Origin: Emergomyces orientalis
Taxonomy: Eukaryota; Ascomycota; Eurotiomycetes; Onygenales; Ajellomycetaceae
Length of the DNA stretch: 14,107 nucleotides
Assembly (NCBI GenBank): GCA_002110485.1
Contig: MOWL01000019.1
Location: 1 to 14,107 of the forward strand
Direction of reading: 5' to 3'
In this document: piece by piece, positions 1 through 7,184 of the stretch
Position numbering within the stretch: the first letter of the stretch is position 1
Layout of the letters: each line of letters opens with the position of its first letter
The notes under the pieces: generated by a model
Told to the model about the DNA's origin: nothing
Databases searched by the model: none
What the model saw: the letters and a program-made list of their open reading frames with translations, nothing else
Made by a program: the position numbers and the translations under genes

Positions 1-110
1 TAGCTCGTTGAATAGAATATTGTATACACGGCGAACTTACCAACCTCCTTACGATCCCGCTGCTCCTGCCCACGTGCCGCCAAAAGCGCACAACCCCTTA
101 TTCCACTTCA
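1..110 (+). repeat. 3' end of the 5' LTR (partial)
   Basis: These 110 bases match 9087-9196 with one difference (G at 53, A at 9139). The repeat ends in CA at 109-110 and is followed after one base by the primer-binding site. The first ~240 bases of this LTR lie left of the window. Confidence 0.95.
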
Positions 111-111
111 T

Positions 112-124
112 TGGCGTCCCTGGG
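112..124 (+). other. Primer-binding site, probably tRNA-Asn
   Basis: TGGCGTCCCTGGG begins one base after the 5' LTR. TGG pairs with the CCA tail of a tRNA. The 13 bases are complementary to a tRNA 3' end reading CCCAGGGACGCCA, which agrees with eukaryotic tRNA-Asn as I remember it. The position is seen directly; the tRNA identity is inference. Confidence 0.75.
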
Positions 125-137
125 AAGGCAATTCAAA

Positions 138-278
138 ATGGATGGGCAGGCGGTAGCTACGACTGATATGATTTCTCTCAACATTTTGTCTTTTCTGCTT
201 TTGTTGAGCATTCTTTTCAATAGTGTTCATTTGTGGAAGCCTCTGATTGCCGATATGGCCGATATCGACAGTGGATAA
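138..278 (+). other. Upstream ORF 1, 46 residues, hydrophobic
   Basis: This ATG-started ORF lies 13 bases after the primer-binding site. It encodes a run of Leu, Ile, Phe and Ser at about residues 11-35 that resembles a single membrane segment. Its stop TAA shares its last base with the ATG of the next short ORF (TAATG at 276-280). No family is recognised. It may act as a leader peptide or uORF, or be chance. Confidence 0.25.
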
Positions 279-406
279 TGAAGGATGCGAGCGAACGCCC
301 CACTGATAAGCTCAATTTGAATACCCATACCCCTATTCAACAAATGAAAGAAGAGAGAAATGTTGAGAAAAGTGATAAGAAAAAGACCTTCAGCAAAAAG
401 ATCTAA
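278..406 (+). other. Upstream ORF 2, 42 residues, Lys/Glu-rich
   Basis: It starts on the base where upstream ORF 1 ends and stops with TAA at 404-406. The second half is rich in Lys and Glu. The next ATG follows at 412. No family is recognised, and coding is not proven. Confidence 0.2.
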
Positions 407-411
407 AGTGG

Positions 412-630
412 ATGTTGAAATTCCTTCTCTTTCTTGAGGATTTGAGATTTGAATATAAAAAGGATATTGATATTGATAGTATTGTTGAACTCTTTCTCTT
501 ATGTGAACAGAAGTCTTTTGTGCGTTCCTTTCTTTCTCAATATATGTCTTCCAAGCATTCTCGGGTCGGATTCTATTGCCCATCGTCAAACTCAGTCAGG
601 AAAGGTCTCTGCAGCGCCCCCCGAAAATAG
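412..630 (+). other. Upstream ORF 3, 72 residues
   Basis: This ATG-started ORF begins 5 bases after upstream ORF 2 and ends 38 bases before the gag ATG. The product has a hydrophobic N-terminus, an acidic DIDID stretch and a basic Cys-containing tail. There is no recognisable domain. It overlaps, in another frame, the region where the gag frame is already open. Confidence 0.2.
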
Positions 631-668
631 AAGTTAGCAAAGAGAAGACAGAAGCTAGCAAAGAAAAG

Positions 669-1394
669 ATGACTACACCCACTACTACCTCGTCCGGTCA
701 GCCGACTCCCAATAGTGGACTGCCATATCAACGTCTTGTCATGCCGATGCCGATTCCTGGAGCACCTGGAGCCCCATTCTTTGATGGGAGAAACATTACT
801 GCTTTTGTTGATCGATATGAGGCAATGTGCACCTTGCATTTCGTTGCAGGAATCGATGCTCTGGCGGTATTACGGAACTATTGTACCATGGAACTGCAGG
901 GCCATATCGATCAGCTTGTCTTGGATCATAAGACATGGGAAATGGTTAAAAAAGCAGTTGCTTGCCGATTTCTGGCGCGAAGATGCTCACCAACAGATGT
1001 ATAATCAATCTTACCTCCATGCATTGTGCAACAAAACCCATTCTACCAGCCAGGAGATCCTCGTCTACTGCCGTCAATTCCGCGCAGTTGCGATGCCTCT
1101 CATTTGCAAGAATGAATTGCAACAATCTCTTGCTTGTATCTGGTTTCTTCAAGGACTTTCAGAAGGTATTCGTGAAAAAGCTTTCCGCACTGCTGGATTT
1201 GATAAGGTTAGTCAATCTGGATGGGAACTGCCGAAGATCTGCGATGCTGTGTCTCAAATGCAGAAGACAAAGGAAGAGATTGCACGAGTTCTGGCACCTG
1301 ATGTTTTCCCCAACTCTATTCCATCGATGCAGCCGTCTGCTCAGCCCGTGTTTAATCCGCCCACATTGAATGTGCCTGTGCGACCGCTTCGGCG
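669..1394 (+). CDS. gag: Gag, capsid-like part (read in two frames)
   Basis: Gag forms the virus-like particle that packages element RNA. The ATG at 669 has A at -3 and follows a Lys/Glu-rich open stretch without ATG. After a Thr/Ser/Pro-rich start comes PFFDGRNITAFVDRYEAMC, typical of the N-terminal capsid domain of fungal Gypsy Gags. This frame runs to a stop at 1002-1004, but the homologous-looking protein continues from about 946 in the +1 frame (LLADFWREDAHQQ onward, through WFLQGLSEGIREKAF) to about 1380. The original frame is then resumed in a Pro/Ala-rich linker. The two changes, near the A6 run at 948-953 and near 1378-1380, cancel each other. This may be mutation or sequence error; a programmed shift in mid-capsid is unlikely. 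Without correction only about 112 residues of Gag would be made. Confidence 0.8.
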
Positions 1395-2996
1395 ATGCCT
1401 GCTCCGGATGCGAAAACACAGAATCCGAGTGATAACATTCTTGAGAACCTTGTCAACCGAATGGACGCGTTATCTCTGGCGATCGCTGGCATTCAAAACC
1501 AGGGAAACATGCAGCAAAATGTGACTGCTCCAAAGGTTCTTCTTACTCGAGGACGTGATCCTGCATTGGATTTGCCAAATGTGTCTTACTATGGAACTCA
1601 ACGTGGACCTGGAGGCCCGTCTCGATCTCGATCTGGAAGCTTTGTTCAATACGATCGACCGCCGATGTCATGCTGGGGTTGCGGAGATTCAAACCATATG
1701 CTTCCAAATTGCTTAGCAATCGGCCGGCTCATCGATCAGGGCAAGATTCATCGGAATATGATTGGAGAATACTATGAGGGTAATGTGATGAGAAAAGGCC
1801 CGAAGATTGCTGTCAACCGACTTGAGCCCCATATTGTTACAATTGAACGACTTTTGAAGCAAATGGCTGCACCGCCGACTGTCCCAACCGCGGATAAACT
1901 TCGGAATGATGGTAGTATCCGGGTATTTCCTGACGGATCCCCGATGCCATCGGTGAATGCCGTAAGCATATGTGATATTGGATTTGATAGTGGCCCTGAG
2001 GAAGGTGATATGACCGATAGTGAGATGGAGGAGATTGTTAGTGTAATGGCTGCTTCCACTTCTACTGAGAAGGATAAGGCCTCTTCTATGAATAAAAATC
2101 AAGCAACGCTTTCCGGACGAATTGAGAAGGAGAAGAGACTGCCAACAACACATTCTCGGCGCAATGGCAGGTATTCAGATGGGAAATCAGTTTCTTTTGC
2201 TCAAGATGTGATCTCTGCTTCACAGGAAGATGATGAGGATGATAATTCTCAACCTCTCCATGATGAACAGCTTCAGGGCGGAAGTCCAAAGCTCGGAGAC
2301 GGTGGAATTGTCCCAGATTCAGAAATGGCAGATGCTCCGCAGATTCAGAAGAAAACTGTTCTCTGCAGGCCTCGGAAACTCAAAGGGCCAAAGCTTTCTG
2401 CAGAAATGAAGAATAAAGACAATATGGCGATCGCGACGCGGCGAATATTTGAGAAGATCATGCGCCAAGAAATCGGCGGAATTCAGATTAAAGATCTCAT
2501 GGCATGCTCCACCCAACTCCAGCACATGTTCTTTCAAAATCTTCCCATCGAAGTTCAACAGCATATGATTCGGGATGATGCAGCCACCGTTGCCCTGGTT
2601 CAACCTGGCACTTCTGTTGCTGAGTATAATCCTCGTTGGAATCTCGTTTCGGTTGGACACATCAAGTTCACTGTCGGAATTGGAAAGGGGGAAACTGAGG
2701 CGATATTTGATGGAGGTGCGGAAATTAACTGTCTTGTTGAAAGAACTGCGTTAGATCTCGGTCTCATCATTCAAAGGGATGCTGTCAAACCTATTCTTGG
2801 AGCTGGGGGTCAGCAGAGTGGTGTCATTGGAATCTGCAAGGATGTTCCTGTTCGCCTTGGATCTGTTATGGTGCCTCAGACATTCTTCATCATGGAACGC
2901 GGTTCTCATGATTGCATTCTCGGCCGACCATATGAAAACGCGACGCGTTTGGCAAGAACTACAGATAACAAAGGCGGTGTTTGTTCACGTTTTTGA
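1395..2996 (+). CDS. Gag nucleocapsid with aspartic protease
   Basis: This is the second part of the Gag-protease polyprotein. The ATG at 1395 is probably internal, because the same frame reads back as an Ala/Thr-rich linker joined to the capsid part. A CCHC zinc knuckle (C-x2-C-x4-H-x4-C, CWGCGDSNHMLPNC) lies at 1671-1712 and binds RNA. An acidic, Ser-rich linker follows. A retropepsin-like domain shows the active site FDGGAEIN (Asp codon at 2709) and the C-terminal ILGRPY near 2913-2934, and would mature Gag and Pol. The frame stops at 2996 just after the protease. The +1 frame carries a plausible tail (FVHVFDPKDEKNQVSFLGYS) to a TAG at 3100-3102, so an indel near 2968-2982 has probably shortened this product. 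Pol starts 2 bases after that TAG. Confidence 0.85.
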   Translation: MPAPDAKTQNPSDNILENLVNRMDALSLAIAGIQNQGNMQQNVTAPKVLLTRGRDPALDLPNVSYYGTQRGPGGPSRSRSGSFVQYDRPPMSCWGCGDSNHMLPNCLAIGRLIDQGKIHRNMIGEYYEGNVMRKGPKIAVNRLEPHIVTIERLLKQMAAPPTVPTADKLRNDGSIRVFPDGSPMPSVNAVSICDIGFDSGPEEGDMTDSEMEEIVSVMAASTSTEKDKASSMNKNQATLSGRIEKEKRLPTTHSRRNGRYSDGKSVSFAQDVISASQEDDEDDNSQPLHDEQLQGGSPKLGDGGIVPDSEMADAPQIQKKTVLCRPRKLKGPKLSAEMKNKDNMAIATRRIFEKIMRQEIGGIQIKDLMACSTQLQHMFFQNLPIEVQQHMIRDDAATVALVQPGTSVAEYNPRWNLVSVGHIKFTVGIGKGETEAIFDGGAEINCLVERTALDLGLIIQRDAVKPILGAGGQQSGVIGICKDVPVRLGSVMVPQTFFIMERGSHDCILGRPYENATRLARTTDNKGGVCSRF

Positions 2997-3104
2997 TCCG
3001 AAGGATGAGAAGAATCAGGTGTCTTTTCTTGGTTATTCTCCCGGCGACCATGGAGATCGAAAGTTAGATGATCTTCGTGGCAAAGTGCAGACTTTAAACT
3101 AGAT

Positions 3105-6100
3105 ATGCTGAGTCCGATTGATCTTTGCGATGTTGAATGTGGTGGGCAAAGAAATGATATCAGATTCAGCGATCGCGATGTGGATAGCGGGGCAAATATT
3201 CTGCCGTGTTTTGAAAGCGGTGTGGGTGCGTCAGCCAATCAGACTTTTGGCGGCCCCGGGCCGCCAAAAGATTCAGCCAATCAGAGAACGCCGCCCCAAA
3301 ACGCCCGAGAACCTCACAGGTTTTTCCCCGCCATCCTACATCAACAATTTTACCCGTCTACACATTCATCTTTTCCTTTCTCTAATTATTCAATATCCGA
3401 ATCACGCCGTGTTCGTGGTGTGCAGCTTCATGATTTGTCTTTATATGCTTCTTCACGATCTTCTCCTCGATCGCGCGGTCCAGTCGTTGCGACATTATAC
3501 AAGCGAAAAGCCGATAAGATTCAACCTCTCGATGTGCCAACTACAGGTGGCGGGATTCCCGGCGGAACAGATAAGTGGAGAGAAATTCGCCAACAATGGT
3601 TCAAAGACAATGTGATTCCGGAGCAGGATCCGCCTTCGCCCTACGATCATTTCATTACACCCCGTTTCTCCGATTGCCCGCGAGGTTCGCGACTCACAGA
3701 GGAAAGGATCAAGAATCTGCGGATCGGATCGATGCTCACCCCACAGGAACGCGAACTTTTGATTGAGATTCTGCTTAGAAGAGAAAAAGCCCTCGCGTGG
3801 AGTTTTAAGGATTGCGGAACGCTTGCAAAAGAAGTCTCTCCACCTGTCAAGATTCGCGTTGCTCCGCATAAAGCATGGCAAGCGGCAGGATTTCCTATTC
3901 CTCGAAAGCTCGTCCCTACAATCATCAATATGCTTCGCGAACGCGTTGATTCTGGAGTTTATGAACATTGCCATGGTCCGTATCGAAATAAGTGGTTCCT
4001 CGTCAAGAAGAAAGAAGCTGGGAAATATCGCATTGTCAACGCGTGCATGGACATGAACGCTGTCACTATTCGCGATGCGTATATTCCACCTAGTGCGGAC
4101 GCGTTTGCTGAGGATTTCGCGGGAATGAAGATAACGAGCATGATGGATTTCTTTTCTGGATATGATCAAGTTCCTTTACACGAAGACAGCCGAGATATGA
4201 CAGCTTTCCTTACCCCGATCGGGTTGCTTCGTCAGACAGCACTGCCACAAGGCGCGACGAATTCTATTGCGCAGTTCTGCCGAATCATGGCACGCATTCT
4301 TCGATCGAACATACCGCATCAAGCAGACAATTTTATGGATGATATTGGTGTGAAAGGCCCGCGGACGCGTTACAATGATGAAGAAGTGATGCCAGGTATT
4401 CGGAAATTTGTCCTGGAGCATCTGCAAAACTTAGATGCCACCCTCATCAGCATAGAACTCGCGGACACGTGTATCCAGGTTGGAAAGTCAGAATTCGCCT
4501 GCTCCGGTATGGTTCTAGTCGGATATGTTGTGGATGCTGACGGCAGGCGCCCCGAAGCTGCGAAAATCGTCAAAATCGTTGAGTGGCCGGATCCGACAGA
4601 TGTCACGGGTGCCCGAGCTTTCTTAGGTGTTTGCGTTTACTATAGAATATGGATTCCGAATTTCGCTATCATTTCTATACCTATCTATATTCTATTCAAG
4701 AAGAACATTCCTTTTACCTGGGGTCTTGAACAAGTGAATGCAATGGCAATTTTGAAGAATGCCCTGACAACTGCCCCTGCACTTTGCTGCATTGATTATT
4801 CTGAAGATGCCGGTGATATCGTGATGGCCACGGATGCCTGTCTTGAAGGATGGGGTGGAACGCTCAGCCAACGGGATAAATTGAATGGAAAGCTACACCC
4901 TTGCCGATATGAGAGCGGAATCTGGAGCCCCGCCGAAGCAAAATATGATGCAGGAAAGCGAGAATGCCGCGCTGTGCTCAAGATGCTAAAGAAATGCCGT
5001 TATTACCTGTATGGCGTTCACTTTATTCTGGAAACCGACGCGAAGACTCTAGTGGCACAGCTCAATCGATCTGCCACTGACCTGCCTGGTGCTCTCGTTA
5101 CTGGCTGGCTTGCCTGGATTCGGATGTTTGATTTCGAAGTTCGACATGTGCCTGGTCGGAAGCATACTGCTGCAGATGGGCTATCTCGTCGACCTCCTGC
5201 TGAGGGTGAGGTTCCTGAGGATCAAGATATCGATGATTTCATAGATGCAGAACTCAACTATATTAGTGTTGCATCTTTGACGGTTCCTGATTTCGATGTC
5301 AGCGGCGTGGATGCTTCCGAGTCATCGGGTGTGCGTGTTCTTTCGCCTGATTATTCTGATCGCAGCGAATCAATTGCGAGGTTTCTCACCACCATGAAGC
5401 GGCCGGATGATATACCACGTTCCGTCTTTTCTAAATGGCGCAAGCATGCACTTCGATATATCGTCCAAGGTCAACATCTATTCCGACGATCAGGCAAGGG
5501 AATTCCTCTGAGACGCGTGGTTGATAACTCATCTGAGCAAAAGGATATCGTTGCTCGGATGCATGATGAATCTGGTCATAAGGGCCGCGAGGCCACAAAC
5601 CACAAGATCACGCAGCGATATTGGTGGGAAGGTATCTGGAAAGCCGTCAAGAATTATTGCAAAAGCTGCACAGTGTGCCAGCTGAGGGATGGCGCTCGCT
5701 TGGAAGAACCACTATATCCAACAAGCCGCAATTATCTATGGGACAAGTGGTGTATCGATGTTGTCAAGTTTCCGAAGAACCGAGGCAAGCGATGTGCTGT
5801 TATTGCTCGGAATGATCTCACTGGCTGGGTGGAAGGCCGCCCTCTCGCTCGTGGAACAGCTGAGAACGTGGCGCAATTCATCTATGAGAATATCATTTGC
5901 CGACACGGCTGCTTTCGGGAATTAGTGTGTGATGGCGGGCCGGAGAATCAAAAATGGACTAAGATTCTCACCGCCAAATATCGTGTTAATCAAATAACCA
6001 TCTCACCATACAATGCGAAGGCTAATGGCATGGTCGAACGCGGTCACCGCCCGATATCCGATGCGCTTTCAAAGCTAGCTGCAGATGGAAGAAGCTGGGT

Positions 6101-6764
6101 TAATCATTTCCATTCTGCGCTATGGGCAGATCGCGTCACCATTCGGCAATCTACTGGTGAAACCCCGTTCCGCCTGCAATATGGCTACGATGCTATCCTT
6201 CCAATAGAGCTTGACGTTCCAACTTGGCAAACACTTCCCTGGCAGACAGTGCAATCCCGTGCTGATTTGATATATATGCGTATTCGACAATTGGAAAAGA
6301 GAGATGAAGATCTGGAGGAGGCCGCTCATCACCTGCGCCGTGCGAGAGAGAAGAACCGAGATCTATTTGATGAAACTAAGCAATTAGTCCGAGAACCATT
6401 GCAGATAAGTGATTTGGTGCTTTTGCATGATACCAAGCTAGAAACGTCCTATTCTGCCAAGCTCAACTTCCGATGGCTGGGCCCGTATCGAATCCGAGAA
6501 GCAAACCATGAGAAAGGGACCTATCATCTGGAAGAGCTGGATGGTTCGCCGTTTCGAAATACTACTGCAGGTAATAGGTTAAAAAGGTTCTATCTCCGAG
6601 ACAATCAAATGCCGGTTGCAGAGAATAATATCAATGAAGCAAATGATATTGAAGAGGAAGAGGTGGATATGCAAGATACTGATAAGAAGAATTCTTTGAG
6701 GGGGGGTCAGGATGACTTGCAGTCATGGATCCCTCATGGTAAGGAGTTTGCAGTCATTATCTGA
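3105..6764 (+). CDS. pol: Pol polyprotein: reverse transcriptase, RNase H, integrase
   Basis: Pol copies element RNA to DNA and inserts it. The 1219-residue frame is intact. Residues 1-~125 match nothing I know and cover a promoter-like DNA module. A linker follows with LYKRKADK. RT: first catalytic Asp at ~348 (MMDFFSGYDQV), LPQGATNS, and FMDD with Asp 412-413. RNase H: ATDACLEGWGG (Asp ~577), an ETDA motif and DGLSRRP. Integrase: zinc module with His 820 and 825 and a CKSC pair near 853-856, then catalytic Asp ~885 (WCIDVV), Asp ~943 (CDGGPEN) and Glu ~978 (GMVERGH), with 34 residues between the last two. A GPY/F-like module (GPYRIREANHEKGTYHLEEL) lies at ~1124. There is no chromodomain. 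The ATG follows an upstream TAG by 2 bases, so expression by termination and reinitiation is possible; all catalytic residues are present. Confidence 0.96.
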   Translation: MLSPIDLCDVECGGQRNDIRFSDRDVDSGANILPCFESGVGASANQTFGGPGPPKDSANQRTPPQNAREPHRFFPAILHQQFYPSTHSSFPFSNYSISESRRVRGVQLHDLSLYASSRSSPRSRGPVVATLYKRKADKIQPLDVPTTGGGIPGGTDKWREIRQQWFKDNVIPEQDPPSPYDHFITPRFSDCPRGSRLTEERIKNLRIGSMLTPQERELLIEILLRREKALAWSFKDCGTLAKEVSPPVKIRVAPHKAWQAAGFPIPRKLVPTIINMLRERVDSGVYEHCHGPYRNKWFLVKKKEAGKYRIVNACMDMNAVTIRDAYIPPSADAFAEDFAGMKITSMMDFFSGYDQVPLHEDSRDMTAFLTPIGLLRQTALPQGATNSIAQFCRIMARILRSNIPHQADNFMDDIGVKGPRTRYNDEEVMPGIRKFVLEHLQNLDATLISIELADTCIQVGKSEFACSGMVLVGYVVDADGRRPEAAKIVKIVEWPDPTDVTGARAFLGVCVYYRIWIPNFAIISIPIYILFKKNIPFTWGLEQVNAMAILKNALTTAPALCCIDYSEDAGDIVMATDACLEGWGGTLSQRDKLNGKLHPCRYESGIWSPAEAKYDAGKRECRAVLKMLKKCRYYLYGVHFILETDAKTLVAQLNRSATDLPGALVTGWLAWIRMFDFEVRHVPGRKHTAADGLSRRPPAEGEVPEDQDIDDFIDAELNYISVASLTVPDFDVSGVDASESSGVRVLSPDYSDRSESIARFLTTMKRPDDIPRSVFSKWRKHALRYIVQGQHLFRRSGKGIPLRRVVDNSSEQKDIVARMHDESGHKGREATNHKITQRYWWEGIWKAVKNYCKSCTVCQLRDGARLEEPLYPTSRNYLWDKWCIDVVKFPKNRGKRCAVIARNDLTGWVEGRPLARGTAENVAQFIYENIICRHGCFRELVCDGGPENQKWTKILTAKYRVNQITISPYNAKANGMVERGHRPISDALSKLAADGRSWVNHFHSALWADRVTIRQSTGETPFRLQYGYDAILPIELDVPTWQTLPWQTVQSRADLIYMRIRQLEKRDEDLEEAAHHLRRAREKNRDLFDETKQLVREPLQISDLVLLHDTKLETSYSAKLNFRWLGPYRIREANHEKGTYHLEELDGSPFRNTTAGNRLKRFYLRDNQMPVAENNINEANDIEEEEVDMQDTDKKNSLRGGQDDLQSWIPHGKEFAVII
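3231..3285. repeat. CCAAT-flanked 27-base palindrome (copy 1, inside pol)
   Basis: A perfect inverted repeat has arms CTTTTGGCGGCCC (3244-3256) and GGGCCGCCAAAAG (3258-3270) around one C. It is bracketed by two identical copies of TCAGCCAATCAGA (3231-3243 and 3273-3285). CCAAT boxes are binding sites of the fungal CCAAT-binding complex. A pyrimidine-rich stretch follows at ~3335-3395. A related module lies at 8534-8584. Confidence 0.8.
6698..6706 (+). other. Polypurine run near the end of pol
   Basis: A GA pair followed by seven G lies 58 bases before the pol stop, and resembles the G-rich tract before the 3' LTR. It could be a second plus-strand primer site or a relic of an older element end. 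It may equally be chance. Confidence 0.3.
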
Positions 6765-7184
6765 CTGCTGTTTTTCTTTGTATAATGATTTCCTTGTTGT
6801 TGTTTTCTTCATTCAAGTTGCTGTTTTCTTAGTCTCTATTTTTCATGATTCTGCTTCTTTCTTGCATGTTTTTCATGCATCATATCAGTTCCTTCTAATT
6901 TTAATCTCTTGATATTGTCTTTTCTTTGTTTTGTTTACTTTCTCTTTGATATTCAATTCTCTGGGTCAGATTGAAGCTGGCAGTGAATTTTATGAACTGC
7001 TGTCACCCTTGCTGCATGTTGACTGCTTTTCACATTATCTTCCAAAATTCACCTTGAGGAAGTATTATATTATTGACCTACTCTGCCCAGATAATCATTT
7101 TTCTTTTTCAAATTGGCATTCAAGTCTCTTTTTCTATTTTTAATTCATTGATTTTTCCCTATATTTCCTTATTTCATTACAAAG
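6765..7184 (+). other. T-rich spacer between pol and third ORF
   Basis: About 420 bases, strongly T- and CT-rich on the + strand, with no convincing gene. It ends in ATTACAAAG directly before the third ORF's ATG, a good start context. The CT-rich character is usual for fungal promoters and leaders, so it may supply a promoter or leader for that ORF. It also contains one copy of an 18-base sequence (6953-6970) repeated inside the ORF. Confidence 0.5.
6953..6970 (+). repeat. 18-base direct repeat, copy 1
   Basis: TCAATTCTCTGGGTCAGA is identical at 7297-7314, inside the third ORF. The match stops exactly at both edges. Confidence 0.7.

Larger units (their letters stand above)
125..668 (+). other. 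5' leader of the LTR element with short upstream ORFs
   Basis: This is the transcribed leader between primer-binding site and gag ATG. No recognised protein is encoded here. It holds three ATG-started short ORFs (138-278, 278-406, 412-630), which would burden scanning ribosomes before gag. The gag frame is open without ATG from 507, so a non-AUG N-terminal extension is possible but not supported. Confidence 0.5.

Noticed and set aside
227..589. 120-codon open frame on the minus strand in the 5' leader
   Set aside because: The composition is low and hydrophobic, no domain is seen, and nothing around it suggests transcription from that side.
2779..3102. Separate 107-codon gene overlapping the protease
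   Set aside because: Only its last ~45 codons look like protein, and they read as the continuation of the protease polyprotein after an indel.
3495..4169. 224-codon open frame on the minus strand
   Set aside because: It lies wholly opposite pol, has no recognisable domain, and is explained by the codon bias of pol.
6739..7184. Intron from GTAAGG in the end of pol to the AG before the third ORF ATG
   Set aside because: The acceptor (AAAG) is not a typical pyrimidine-AG and no clear branch site stands out; RNA data would be needed.
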